Source: Rickettsiales bacterium (GTDB taxonomy: Bacteria > Pseudomonadota > Alphaproteobacteria > Rs-D84 > CACZYB01). From it: a stretch of 20,266 bases of DNA. The stretch is taken from positions 1 to 20,266 of the forward strand of contig JAIRTB010000001.1 of assembly GCA_031255155.1 (NCBI GenBank), in the 5' to 3' direction. The notes beneath the pieces were generated by a model. That model was not told the DNA's origin. It worked only from the letters and a program-made list of their open reading frames with translations, and ran no database searches. The position numbers and the translations under genes were made by a program. Positions 7,078 through 15,608 of this stretch are shown here, piece after piece; position 1 is the stretch's first letter, and each line of letters opens with the position of its first letter.

Positions 7078-7521
7078 TTGAAGCAGGTGAAACGCAATTC
7101 GCATGCCGCCTCGCCGAAATACACTCCGCCGAAGCTTGACCCGCGGAAGCGGACAAAAGAGGCCATGCGCAGAGAGATGAGGCGCGCGATCCAACGCGGG
7201 GAATTTCCCGACTGTCATCTTTGCGGGGAAAAGATTTTCCATGCGGACGACTTGTCCCTCGAACACCTATTCCCGAGGCGCAGGTTTCCCGAGCTTGACG
7301 GAAAAAAGTGGAACCTTGTGCCGGCGCATGCTTTCTGCAACTCGCTTAAAGGCGACAAGACGATCGCGGAGTGGTTCAAGGAATTTTCTTTCTGCGGGCG
7401 GGACATCCAAGCCCTGGCCCTGCGGCGGAAAGCGGAAAACGCGCGGAAGGCCCTGTCGCGATTGATGGATTTGCGGTTTTACTATCTTGCCAATCTTGCC
7501 AGCCGCGACAACATGGCCTGA
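7078..7521 (+). CDS. Small HNH endonuclease-family protein
   Basis: A 147-aa protein with a zinc-containing HNH motif. CHLCG gives Cys46 and Cys49, LSLEHLFPRRRFPEL gives the catalytic His63, and WNLVPAHAFCNSLKGDK gives Asn79, His84, Cys87 and Asn88. HNH domains cut or nick nucleic acid with one divalent metal; the substrate here is unknown. The N-terminus is basic (KQVKRNSHAASPKYTPPKLDPRKR). The start is uncertain: TTG at 7078 has GGGG 5 nt upstream and lies 2 nt after the gatB stop, while GTG at 7087 in the same frame is an alternative. The gene is therefore probably the last gene of the gatAB transcript. It converges with mutS (84-bp gap). It could be a repair or restriction nuclease, or a domesticated homing-type enzyme; nothing decides this. 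Confidence 0.8.
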   Translation: MKQVKRNSHAASPKYTPPKLDPRKRTKEAMRREMRRAIQRGEFPDCHLCGEKIFHADDLSLEHLFPRRRFPELDGKKWNLVPAHAFCNSLKGDKTIAEWFKEFSFCGRDIQALALRRKAENARKALSRLMDLRFYYLANLASRDNMA

Positions 7522-7605
7522 ACCTTTGCCTTTCCTTTGGCTTGCGGCCCGAGCCGTCGGCTTTTGGCCTTGGCTTGCGGCCCTTGCCTTGCCCCATGCT
7601 TTGTC
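7522..7605. other. Convergent gap between the HNH gene and mutS
   Basis: This 84-bp gap is strongly pyrimidine-biased on the plus strand and carries a 14-nt direct repeat, TTGGCTTGCGGCCC, at 7538-7551 and again at about 7570-7583. A weak hairpin (GGCC..AGCC-gtc-GGCT..GGCC, about 7546-7570) with an internal TTTT might end transcription, but it is not convincing. Confidence 0.3.
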
Positions 7606-10197
7606 CTATGCCGCGAGCAGTTTCTTTATTTCGTAGAGGAGTTCGAGCGCGTCTTTCGGCGAGAGGGAATCCGGGTCCACGCCGGACAGCCTCGCCACGA
7701 CATCGAGCGCTTTTTCCGTTTCGCGCGAATCGGCGGAAACAGGCGGCTCGGGCCCCGCGACGGAAGGCGGGCGGAACGAAAACAGATCGTCCTCTTTTAT
7801 ACGGCCGTCCAGCTCTATCCGCCGCAAAACCTCGCTTGCGCGAGAAAGCACCTCTTTGGGAAGACCGGCGAGCTTGGCCACTTGGAGCCCGTAGGAGCTT
7901 TGCGCTGCGCCCCGCACGACTTTGTGCATGAACACGACCCCTTCGCCGGCGTCCTTGACCTCCAATGTATACGCGGCCACGGACCCGAGCGCCGCCGCCG
8001 CGGGGACAAGCTCGTGATAATGCGTGGCGAACACCCCGCGGCAGCGCGATTTCCCGGCCAGAAATTCGAGCGCGGCCATGGCTATCGCCAGCCCGTCCCA
8101 GGTCGCCGTGCCGCGCCCTATCTCGTCCAGGATGACAAAGCTGCGCGCGTCCGCACGCTCCAATATCGCGGCGGGCTCGGTCATTTCCACCAGGAATGTC
8201 GAGAGGCCGCGCGCCAGGTTGTCGCTTGCCCCGACGCGGCTCATCAACTTGGACACGACGCCGATCCTGGCGCTTTGCGCGGGGACGAAGCTGCCGGACT
8301 GGGCCATGACCGCTATCAGCGCGTTCTGTCTTAAAAACGTGCTTTTGCCCGACATGTTCGGCCCGGTCAGCAGCCACAGCCTTTGGCTTTCCCCGAAGTC
8401 CGCGTCGTTCGGGACGAACGGCTTCCTTTGCGCGCCCAAGGCCGCCTCGACCACCGGGTGCCGGCCCTCTTTTACGCAAAAGTCCAGCGAATCGTCCATC
8501 CCCGGCCGCGTCCAGCCATGCGCAAGCGCCGCGTCCGCAAGCCCCGCCGCCACATCCAGCCTTGCCAGCTCGTCCGCGAAGGCCTTTATTTCCTCCCCCA
8601 CGGCCACCAAGCCGGACGACAGGCCCGCGAATATTTCCAATTCGAGCGCCCGGCATTTCTCGCCCGCGGAGAGGATCTCGCCTTCCAGCCTTGCCAGCTC
8701 GGGCGTGGTGAAGCGCGCGCACGAGGCGAGCGTCTGTTTGTGCACGAACGGCTTTTTCCCCACAAGCGCCGCGGCGTTCCGCGCCGGGACCTCTATGAAA
8801 TAGCCCGCCAGGTTGTTATACTTTATTTTCAGCCCGGGAACGCACTCGTCCAGCGCATAGCGCGCTTGGAGTTCGAGCAGGAACCGGCGCGCGTCCCCGG
8901 ACAGGCGGCGCAGCGCGTCGAGGGACGCGTCGAACCCTTCGCGGACGAAGCCTCCCGCGGCAACCGTCGCGGGCGGATTCGGCGAAAGCGCGGATTTTAT
9001 CCTTGCCGCGATTTCCCTTGGCGCGTTCAAGCCATAATCCTTGTTATCCTCCATCAGGGACTTTATCTCGGCCCCCTTTTGCAGAGCCGCCGCGGCCGCA
9101 TAGATATCGGCCGGACCCGCCCGGCCCATGGCGGCCCTTGCCAATATACGCTCCAAGTCGGCGACCTCGCCCAGAATATCCCTTGCGCGCCTGGTTATGC
9201 CGGGGCGGTCGAAAAAATACTGCACCTCGTCCAGCCGCGCCCGAATCTTGGCGGCGTCGGCAAGCGGCGCGGCAAGCCTTGCCCGCAGCAGCCTTTTACC
9301 CTTGGCCGTCCGGGCCCTTGCCATGACCTTGAACAGCGACGGGCCGTCCGCGCCGCCCTGGGAATCGAATATCTCCAAGTTCGCGACGGAAAACGAATCT
9401 ATCGCCATGACCGCCCCGCCGGATTTCTTTTCCGGCATCTTCAAGCCGGGCACGGCGCCCATCTGGGTCAGCGCGACATACGAGAGCGCGTTCGCAAGCG
9501 CCACCGTTTCCAGCGGCGGAATATCAAGCGTCCGGCCCGGCCATTGCCTGGCCACAAGCGCGCCCGCCGTCGCGTCGTCGAGCAGCGGCCGGACGACAAG
9601 CCTTTCCTTTATATCGCCCATCAGCCCGGAAAACCTTGGCGCGGAAGCCATAGAGGGCGGGACTATGACCTCGGAGGGATTCCTTATCAGCAGAAAGCCA
9701 TGCAGCTCGCCGGCCGGGGGCGACGATGTTTCCACCTCGCCGGTAGATATATCCACCAGCGCCACGGCAACGCGCGGGTCCAGAGTCCCGCTTGCCGCTA
9801 TCGAGCACAGAAAGTTATTCGCGGAAGCTTCCAGCAGCGTATCCTCGGTAAGCGTCGCCGCGGTGAATATCCTTGTGACGCCACGGCGGATTATCGCCTT
9901 GGCCCCGCCGCGCTCGCGCGCCTGCTCGGGCGTTTCCAGCTGATCGCACACCGCAACCTTGAAACCTTTGGCGACAAGCCTCGGCATATACGAATCGAAC
10001 GCGTGGTGCGGGATGCCGGCCATGGGAACCTTGCCGCCGCGGCTTGTCAGCTGGATATTCAGCGCCTCGGCCGCCGCCTTGGCGTCGTCGAAAAAGCATT
10101 CGTAAAAGTCGCCTATCCGATAGAGCAGAAGGCAATCCTTCCTTGCCTCTTTCAGCGACAGGTAGTGTTCTATTACCGGTGTGTTCTCACCGCTCAA
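7606..10197 (-). CDS. mutS: DNA mismatch repair protein MutS
   Basis: MutS recognises base mismatches and small loops and, with ATP, recruits MutL. The 863-aa protein has the usual full length and order. The mismatch-binding FYE motif is at 31-33 (GDFYECFFDDA). Connector, lever and clamp regions follow. The ATPase has Walker A GPNMSGKS (612-619), Walker B and D-loop DEIGRGTATWDG (691-702) and ATHYHEL. The C-terminal VDPDSLSPKDALELLYEIKKL oligomerisation helix closes the protein. No ATG exists at the N-terminus in this frame; the only sensible start is TTG at 10195-10197, whose last two bases form part of the TGA stop of the small lipoprotein upstream (TTGA overlap). This suggests translation by coupling. 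It is the last gene of the minus-strand series and ends in TAG. Confidence 0.97.
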   Translation of the reverse strand: MSGENTPVIEHYLSLKEARKDCLLLYRIGDFYECFFDDAKAAAEALNIQLTSRGGKVPMAGIPHHAFDSYMPRLVAKGFKVAVCDQLETPEQARERGGAKAIIRRGVTRIFTAATLTEDTLLEASANNFLCSIAASGTLDPRVAVALVDISTGEVETSSPPAGELHGFLLIRNPSEVIVPPSMASAPRFSGLMGDIKERLVVRPLLDDATAGALVARQWPGRTLDIPPLETVALANALSYVALTQMGAVPGLKMPEKKSGGAVMAIDSFSVANLEIFDSQGGADGPSLFKVMARARTAKGKRLLRARLAAPLADAAKIRARLDEVQYFFDRPGITRRARDILGEVADLERILARAAMGRAGPADIYAAAAALQKGAEIKSLMEDNKDYGLNAPREIAARIKSALSPNPPATVAAGGFVREGFDASLDALRRLSGDARRFLLELQARYALDECVPGLKIKYNNLAGYFIEVPARNAAALVGKKPFVHKQTLASCARFTTPELARLEGEILSAGEKCRALELEIFAGLSSGLVAVGEEIKAFADELARLDVAAGLADAALAHGWTRPGMDDSLDFCVKEGRHPVVEAALGAQRKPFVPNDADFGESQRLWLLTGPNMSGKSTFLRQNALIAVMAQSGSFVPAQSARIGVVSKLMSRVGASDNLARGLSTFLVEMTEPAAILERADARSFVILDEIGRGTATWDGLAIAMAALEFLAGKSRCRGVFATHYHELVPAAAALGSVAAYTLEVKDAGEGVVFMHKVVRGAAQSSYGLQVAKLAGLPKEVLSRASEVLRRIELDGRIKEDDLFSFRPPSVAGPEPPVSADSRETEKALDVVARLSGVDPDSLSPKDALELLYEIKKLLAA

Positions 10198-10319
10198 TTC
10201 TTTATCGGCCTTAGGTCCGGCGGCACGACCAGCGGATTATTCTCGGGAATATACTCGTTATACCTGCAATCGCATCCGCACGCCGACAGAAACAGCGCCG
10301 CAACAATGGCTTTCATCAT
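10194..10319 (-). CDS. 41-aa lipoprotein just upstream of mutS
   Basis: A very short gene: 41 codons from ATG at 10317-10319 (a second ATG follows directly) to TGA at 10194-10196. The product begins MMKAIVAALFLSACGCDC, a minimal lipoprotein signal peptide with an LSAC lipobox (Cys14), followed by a tail with PENNPLVVPPDLRPIKN. A strong AAAGGAG lies 6 nt before the ATG, which together with the lipobox makes the gene credible. The NPLVVPPD-type segment resembles a motif in alphaproteobacterial BamF/DUF3035-type lipoproteins (APLVxPPD), but the rest of such a domain is absent. Its stop overlaps the mutS TTG start, and it follows the permease gene by 30 bp. Function is unknown. Confidence 0.75.
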   Translation of the reverse strand: MMKAIVAALFLSACGCDCRYNEYIPENNPLVVPPDLRPIKN

Positions 10320-10349
10320 ATCTTTCTCCTTTCTTTATCCTTTTCGCAT

Positions 10350-11384
10350 TCATATATTTTTGCCGTCCTGGCTTAGAAGCACGGCGAACTTTTTGGTGCC
10401 GGGAACATTATACATCACTATCAGCGCTATCAGCATTATCGGCACGCACAGGAACATCCCACCCACGCCCCATATCCAGCCCCACACCACAAGCGACACT
10501 ATCATGGCAAGCGGGCTCAGCCCCACGCGCGCGCCCATTATCCTCGGCTCCAATATCTGGCCTATCGCCACCTGAATCGCCGTGATCCCCACCGCCGCCG
10601 CCAAAAACGGCCCGGCCGCGCCGTCGAATTGCAGCAGGGAGAGCGCTATCGGCGGCAGGCTTGCCACTATGGACCCTATCGTCGGAATATAATTGAACAG
10701 GAACATCAGCAGCGCCCAGAACAGCGCGAAGTCCAGCCCTATATGCCTCATCAGCGCATACGCCGCCGCCCCGGTGAGCACCCCGCACAGCGTCTTGACC
10801 GCAAGGTATGTGCCTATCTTGCCCAATATCTTGTCCACGGTCGCCCGGTCGAGAAGCTTTTTCAGCCCGCCCTTGAACACCAGCGGCAGCTTTTTCGCCA
10901 TGGACTTTTCCTCCAACAATATAAACACCAGATAGATCACCGCCATGAACACGCCCCTTATCAACCCCGCGGTCCGCCCAACCACCTCGTTCGCGACGGA
11001 CGCCATATCTATCCGCCCGACCAGCTGGGCCAAGTCGAACGAAGTCCCGAACCTTGCGTTAAAGCGCTCTACTATGCTGCCGACATTCGCCTGATACCTG
11101 GCGAACGAATGGGACGCCTCGGCAAGGTTGCCCCCTATGACCTCGATAACCAGCCACAAGATCCCCATTATCGCCGATATGGACACTATCCTTGCCAACT
11201 CTTGGAACGCGGAGGGCAATTTCGCACGCCGGCACAGGCGCCCGAACGCGCTTTCCAGCAGCCATATCAATATCCACAGGAACATCGCCGCGGCAAGCGG
11301 CAGGAATATCGCCCGCCCCGCGCGCAGCACGCACAAAACCGCCAGGAACAACAGCCCTTTTTCGGCGTTCGTAGACCTATTCAT
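10350..11384 (-). CDS. AI-2E family transporter (TqsA/PerM-type permease)
   Basis: A 344-aa integral membrane protein of the AI-2E transporter family. Hydrophobic segments cluster near the N-terminus (VLRAGRAIFLPLAAAMFLWILIW is one), after a central soluble part (NRFGTSFDLAQLV-like region), and in a C-terminal block. That block contains LLMFLFNYIPTIGSIVASLPP and GQILEPRIMGARVGLSPLAMI, two hallmark motifs of the family. Members have been linked to export of small molecules, sodium/proton exchange or quorum signals, so the substrate here is not known. The ATG at 11382-11384 is chosen because GGAGG lies about 6 nt upstream; the frame stays open further upstream but overlaps the small lipoprotein gene there. 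It is inside the ftsH-to-mutS series. Confidence 0.9.
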   Translation of the reverse strand: MNRSTNAEKGLLFLAVLCVLRAGRAIFLPLAAAMFLWILIWLLESAFGRLCRRAKLPSAFQELARIVSISAIMGILWLVIEVIGGNLAEASHSFARYQANVGSIVERFNARFGTSFDLAQLVGRIDMASVANEVVGRTAGLIRGVFMAVIYLVFILLEEKSMAKKLPLVFKGGLKKLLDRATVDKILGKIGTYLAVKTLCGVLTGAAAYALMRHIGLDFALFWALLMFLFNYIPTIGSIVASLPPIALSLLQFDGAAGPFLAAAVGITAIQVAIGQILEPRIMGARVGLSPLAMIVSLVVWGWIWGVGGMFLCVPIMLIALIVMYNVPGTKKFAVLLSQDGKNI

Positions 11385-11409
11385 AGCAAGCCTCCTTTCC
11401 CTATCCCCC

Positions 11410-11565
11410 CTAATACGACGGGTAAGTCCTTTTATAATTAGCCGAGTCCGGCACGGGCAGGGCGCCGCGGTTGCCGCACGCGGACAGCCCGCCCGAAAGC
11501 GCAAGCAAAAACCCTATGACGCAGAACGCCCTTGGCCCGAACTTTAATTTTACCCTGGCGCTCAT
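11410..11565 (-). CDS. LptM/YifL-like small lipoprotein (51 aa)
   Basis: A 51-codon gene from ATG at 11563-11565 to TAG at 11410-11412. The signal peptide MSARVKLKFGPRAFCVIGF continues LLALSGGLSAC, with an LSAC lipobox (Cys30). It is followed by CGNRGALPVPDS and ending KRTYPSY. A lipidated Cys followed by G-x-x-G-x-L-x-x-P is the pattern of the LptM/YifL family. Characterised enterobacterial LptM binds the LptD/LptE outer-membrane LPS translocon and helps its maturation. The proline- and tyrosine-rich tail (RTYP) is common in alphaproteobacterial relatives. The start codon overlaps the stop of the ABC exporter gene (ATGA), so the two are translationally coupled. That coupling with a possible lipid exporter fits an envelope role; the function remains inferred. 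Confidence 0.8.
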   Translation of the reverse strand: MSARVKLKFGPRAFCVIGFLLALSGGLSACGNRGALPVPDSANYKRTYPSY

Positions 11566-13592
11566 GCGAACAGATCCTCTTGCCTGTCCCGCCGTTCCTC
11601 GGGTCCGGGCGCTACGGCGGAGACCTTTTTGCCCTTGGAAGCATTGGCGGCGGGGTGCGCGGTAGTGGCGGCGACAGGGGCAGGGCGTGCGGTAGTGGCG
11701 GTGGCGGGGGCGTTGGCGGCCTTGTTTTTGGAAGAGTTTTTGGAATAGCGTGCGGCGGCGTTTTTGTCCTTGGCAGCATTGGCGGCGAGGGCGGCGAGGG
11801 AAGGATCGGCCTTGGGCGCGCCTTTGAAGCCGTCCTTGAACTGCATGCGGCAGAGCCTTGCATACTCGCCATCGTGTTCCAGCAATTCCTTGTGGGCGCC
11901 GCTTTCTATTATGCGGCCGCGGTTTATGACGAATATCATATCCGCGTTCCTTATCGTAGAGAGGCGGTGCGCTATCACAAGCGTGGTCCGGTTCTTCATC
12001 AGGTTATCGAGCGCCTGCTGCACGGCCGCCTCGGATTTCGTATCGAGCGCGCTTGTCGCCTCGTCCAGGATAAGTATCGGCGCGTTCTTGATCAGCGCGC
12101 GCGCTATGCTTATCCTTTGCTTTTGCCCGCCGGAGAGCAGAACGCCCCTTTCCCCGACCCGCGTGTCATAGCCTTGCGGCGAGGCCATTATAAACTCGTG
12201 CGCGTTCGCCGCCTTGGCGGCCTTTATCACCTCGGCGCCGCTTATCCTTCCCCCGGAATCCGCCCGGCCATACCTTATATTATTCCCTATCGTATCGTCG
12301 AACAGCAAGACATCCTGGCTTACATACGAGATCGCGTGGCGCAAGTCCTTTATGCGGATTTTGCGGATGTCGACCCCGTCCAGCGTTATCACGCCGGCCG
12401 TGGCGTCGAAAAAGCGCGGTATCAAGCTTGCCAGCGTTGTCTTGCCCCCGCCGCTGGCCCCGACAAGGGCCACCGTCCGCCCGCGCGGGATCTTGAAGCT
12501 TATATCGTCCAGCACCGGCTTGGCCCCGTCATAGGAGAAGCCGACATTCCTGAACTCTATATCGCCCTTGGCCCCGGCCAGGGCCACGGCGTCCTTGGCG
12601 TCCGATATGCCCGGCTTGGCGTCGATTATCTCGTATACACGCGCCGCGCCGGCCATGGCCATGTTGAACTGGACCCGGAAGCCGACAAGCGACTTCAACG
12701 GCTTGTATATCGACACCCACGCGCCCAGAAACACGACGAACCCGCCCGTCGAAAGGCCCCCCCTTGCAATCTGCCACCCGCCGAAGATTATTATGCCCGC
12801 TATCACCAAGCCGGACAGCGTCTCCATAACCGGGCTTACCGACGCCTGGACCCTGACCATCTCGCGCGAGGTTTCATACATCGCCTCCAACTGCTCCCTC
12901 ATGCGCGCGTCCTCGCGCCTTTCCATGCCATAGGACTTTATCACCTTTATATTCGCTATCGATTCCGACAGGCGTCCCATGAAGTCGGCCGCCTGCGCCC
13001 CGTCGAGCCTGGCCACGCTTTTGCTTTTCCCGTTTATCCTTTTTATCATAACCGCCCCGATCGGGAACAGCACCAGCACGAACAGCAATATCCTCCACGA
13101 ATACCACAGCATTATCGCAATCATCGATATGCATGTGACCACATCCTTCAACACATGCGTGATGAAGTTCAGCGCTATCTGGGCTATGGAATTAGCGTCG
13201 TTCACCGCCCTCGCCACCAGCTGGCTGGACGGATTCCTGTTGAAATACCCCATGTCCAGCGTAAGAATATGCGAGAACAGCCTCTGCCTTATCCCCATGA
13301 TGGTCTTTTGCGTTATCGCCGTCATCATCATGGTTTGGGCGTAATAAAGCAGCCCTTTGAGGAAATATATCCCTATTATCTGCAAGCACAGGATGTTCAG
13401 GACCTTCGCGTTCTCGGACGCGAAGCCCTCGTCGAACACGGGCTTCAACAGCGCCACGCCGAACGCTTCGAGCGCGGACACCGCCGCGGTCAGCCCCGCC
13501 GCAAGGACAAGCCGCCCTATGTATTTCTTTGTATGCTCGCGCCAAATGCGCCGCAGCAGACCCGTCTTGTCATCCTTCATCCGGCTTTCCAT
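11562..13592 (-). CDS. ABC transporter, fused permease and ATPase (MsbA-like lipid exporter type)
   Basis: A half-transporter of about 676 aa with an N-terminal six-helix exporter domain and a C-terminal ATPase. The ATPase has Walker A GASGGGKTT, Q-loop SQDVLLF, signature LSGGQKQR, Walker B ILILDEATSALD and switch IAHRLSTI. This architecture fits MsbA-type flippases of lipid A or other lipids; the substrate cannot be read from sequence. Walker A has GGG where most relatives have GSG. After the ATPase comes a low-complexity tail of about 86 residues rich in Ala, Lys and Pro, unusual for the family and encoded by GGC/GGT-rich repetitive DNA. The start is uncertain: the ATG at 13590-13592 has AAGG 5 nt upstream, and the ATG at 13578-13580 is possible. 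Either overlaps the end of ftsH. Confidence 0.9.
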   Translation of the reverse strand: MESRMKDDKTGLLRRIWREHTKKYIGRLVLAAGLTAAVSALEAFGVALLKPVFDEGFASENAKVLNILCLQIIGIYFLKGLLYYAQTMMMTAITQKTIMGIRQRLFSHILTLDMGYFNRNPSSQLVARAVNDANSIAQIALNFITHVLKDVVTCISMIAIMLWYSWRILLFVLVLFPIGAVMIKRINGKSKSVARLDGAQAADFMGRLSESIANIKVIKSYGMERREDARMREQLEAMYETSREMVRVQASVSPVMETLSGLVIAGIIIFGGWQIARGGLSTGGFVVFLGAWVSIYKPLKSLVGFRVQFNMAMAGAARVYEIIDAKPGISDAKDAVALAGAKGDIEFRNVGFSYDGAKPVLDDISFKIPRGRTVALVGASGGGKTTLASLIPRFFDATAGVITLDGVDIRKIRIKDLRHAISYVSQDVLLFDDTIGNNIRYGRADSGGRISGAEVIKAAKAANAHEFIMASPQGYDTRVGERGVLLSGGQKQRISIARALIKNAPILILDEATSALDTKSEAAVQQALDNLMKNRTTLVIAHRLSTIRNADMIFVINRGRIIESGAHKELLEHDGEYARLCRMQFKDGFKGAPKADPSLAALAANAAKDKNAAARYSKNSSKNKAANAPATATTARPAPVAATTAHPAANASKGKKVSAVAPGPEERRDRQEDLFA

Positions 13593-15573
13593 CATTTCCT
13601 TTTTCAAGCTTGCCCGCATTCGCATTCGGGCCGCCGCGGCCCTTGCCCTTCGCCGCCTTGGCCACAAGGGGAGCTTTTGTTTCGGCGGCAAGGGGAGTTT
13701 TTGCCGCCATGGATGTAGGCGCGAATGTAGTCCTGCGCGGGAACGCGGGAACCTTGTGCGCGGAATCTTTCTTCGGCTTGATGCTTTTCCCCCCGATTAT
13801 CGACCTTACCTCGTCCCCGGTCAAGGTTTCGTATTCCAGCAGCGCCCCAGCCAGCCTTTCGACCGAGGCCTTGTTTTCCAAGATGGTCTTTTTCGCAAGG
13901 GCATAGCTTTCGTCGAGAGAGGCCTTGACCTCGGCGTCGATAAGCCGCGCCGTCGCGTCCGAGATATTCGTCCGCGGCTCGACCCCCTCGTAATTCGGGG
14001 ACACCTCGCCATAAAACACAAGGCCCAGCCGTTCGTTCATCCCCCATCTTGCCACCGACGCGCGCGCCAGCGCCGTCGCGTTATAGATATCGCTTTCCGC
14101 ACCGGTCGTTATCCTGTCGGCGCCGAAGAACACCTCCTCGGACGCACGCCCGGCCATCGAAACCGCCATATCGGACCTTATCTGGGTTATATTGCGCGAC
14201 ACCCTGTCATTCTCGGGCAGGTTCTGGACCATGCCCAACGCCTGGCCCCGCGGGACGATGGTGACCTTGTGTATCGGATCGACGCCCGGCAGCAGCGCGG
14301 AGCACAGCGCGTGCCCGGCCTCGTGATACGCGGTGAGCCTTATCTCCTCCTTTGTCTGGGACAGGGAGCTGCGCTCCATCCCCATCAGGATCTTGTCCCG
14401 GGCGTATTCGAAATCCCACTGGGTCGCCAATTTGCGGTTGAAGCGCGCCGCGGCAAGCGCCGCCTCGTTCACAAGGTTGGCAAGCTCGGCCCCGCTGAAC
14501 CCCGGGGTGCCCCTTGCCACGGACGAAATATCCGTCCCGGGCGCAACCTTTATATCCCCGGCATACCTTGCCAATATGGCCTCGCGCCCCTTTATGTCGG
14601 GCAGGCTTATGAACACCTGGCGGTCGAAGCGCCCGGGGCGCAGCAGCGCCTCGTCCAAAACATCCGCCCGGTTCGTCGCGGCGACGAGGATTATGCCCTC
14701 GTTCGGCTCGAACCCGTCCATCTCGACAAGCAGCTGGTTCAAAGTCTGCTCTCTCTCGTCATTGCCGCCGAGAGCCCCGCCAGCCCCCCTGTGCCGCCCG
14801 ACCGCGTCTATCTCGTCTATGAACACCAGGCAGGGAGCGCGCTTTTTCGCCTGGTCGAACAAGGAGCGCACACGGCTTGCCCCGACGCCGACGAACATCT
14901 CGACGAAATCGCTTCCGCTCATCGACAGGAACGGCACGCCGGCCTCGCCCGCTATGGCGCGCGCGAGCAGCGTCTTGCCCGTGCCCGGCGGCCCCACCAA
15001 CAGCACGCCTTTCGGTATGCGCGCCCCTATGCGCGAATATTTTTCCGGGTCGGAGAGGAAATCCACCACCTCGGAGACCTCTTTCTTCGCCTCGTCTATC
15101 CCAAGAACGTCCGCGAACGAGACTTTGCCCGAATACGGCTCCATCACGCGGGCGCGCCCCTTGAAGAACCCGCCCATCGCGCCGCCGGACGAGGAGCCCC
15201 TTTTCAAGCCCTTGAACACCATGACCAATATCACTATCCACAACAGCGCGCCCAAAAGGTCCACTATCCGCGCGAGGCCCATGGAATCTTGCTTTTTCGC
15301 TATCGACGCCTCGACAGAGTGTTCCTCCAACAGCTCGAACAGGCGATTCGTCGGGACTATGCGGGAGGTGAACCCGGTATCGTCCCTCATCTTGCCGGAG
15401 GCCATGTCCCCCTGCAACTCGACCTTGGCAACCCTGCCCGCCTTTATATCCCCGATGAGCGCGCTATACGGAATTTCGCCGGCCGGGGGCGGGGCGTCCG
15501 CGGAGCCCTTGAACACCCAGCCCAGCACCAGCGCCACCAGCCCCAAAAGATAGATGTTGCGGAATTTTTCCAT
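13570..15573 (-). CDS. ftsH: ATP-dependent zinc metalloprotease FtsH
   Basis: A membrane-bound AAA+ protease that degrades misfolded membrane proteins and selected regulators, pulling them into a cytoplasmic zinc protease chamber. The 667-aa protein has TM1 (about residues 6-21), a short periplasmic part, TM2 (about 104-122) and an AAA module. That module has Walker A GPPGTGKT (194-201), pore motif FVG (227-229) and Walker B VFIDEID (250-256). The protease has zinc site HEAGH (417-421) and the downstream acidic ligand in TTGAESDI (Asp495). A C-terminal tail of about 60 residues is rich in Lys, Ala and Gly. The ATG at 15571-15573 is chosen because the next upstream in-frame start is a TTG within the opposite gene. 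No Shine-Dalgarno is visible. The start lies 18 bp from the divergent tilS start. Confidence 0.97.
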   Translation of the reverse strand: MEKFRNIYLLGLVALVLGWVFKGSADAPPPAGEIPYSALIGDIKAGRVAKVELQGDMASGKMRDDTGFTSRIVPTNRLFELLEEHSVEASIAKKQDSMGLARIVDLLGALLWIVILVMVFKGLKRGSSSGGAMGGFFKGRARVMEPYSGKVSFADVLGIDEAKKEVSEVVDFLSDPEKYSRIGARIPKGVLLVGPPGTGKTLLARAIAGEAGVPFLSMSGSDFVEMFVGVGASRVRSLFDQAKKRAPCLVFIDEIDAVGRHRGAGGALGGNDEREQTLNQLLVEMDGFEPNEGIILVAATNRADVLDEALLRPGRFDRQVFISLPDIKGREAILARYAGDIKVAPGTDISSVARGTPGFSGAELANLVNEAALAAARFNRKLATQWDFEYARDKILMGMERSSLSQTKEEIRLTAYHEAGHALCSALLPGVDPIHKVTIVPRGQALGMVQNLPENDRVSRNITQIRSDMAVSMAGRASEEVFFGADRITTGAESDIYNATALARASVARWGMNERLGLVFYGEVSPNYEGVEPRTNISDATARLIDAEVKASLDESYALAKKTILENKASVERLAGALLEYETLTGDEVRSIIGGKSIKPKKDSAHKVPAFPRRTTFAPTSMAAKTPLAAETKAPLVAKAAKGKGRGGPNANAGKLEKGNDGKPDEG

Positions 15574-15585
15574 GCAGGATAGTCT
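15557..15585 (+). promoter_or_regulatory. Candidate tilS promoter inside the start of ftsH
   Basis: TTGCGG (15557-15562) is followed after 17 bp by TAGTCT (15580-15585), only 6 nt before the tilS ATG. The mRNA would be leaderless, matching the lack of a Shine-Dalgarno. The -10 box overlaps that of the opposite promoter. Confidence 0.4.
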
Positions 15586-15608
15586 AGCACCATGCAAGAG
15601 TTATTCAA
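15581..15608 (-). promoter_or_regulatory. Candidate ftsH promoter inside the start of tilS
   Basis: On the minus strand TTGAAT (15603-15608) is followed after 16 bp by TAGACT (15581-15586), then 7 nt, then the ftsH ATG. The -10 boxes of the two directions share the near-palindrome TAGTCTA. Confidence 0.4.

Noticed and set aside
11532..13718. Very long plus-strand open frame opposite the ABC exporter, and similar long frames opposite ftsH and mutS
   Set aside because: These are antisense frames kept open by GC-rich codon structure; the minus-strand proteins have complete families and motifs.
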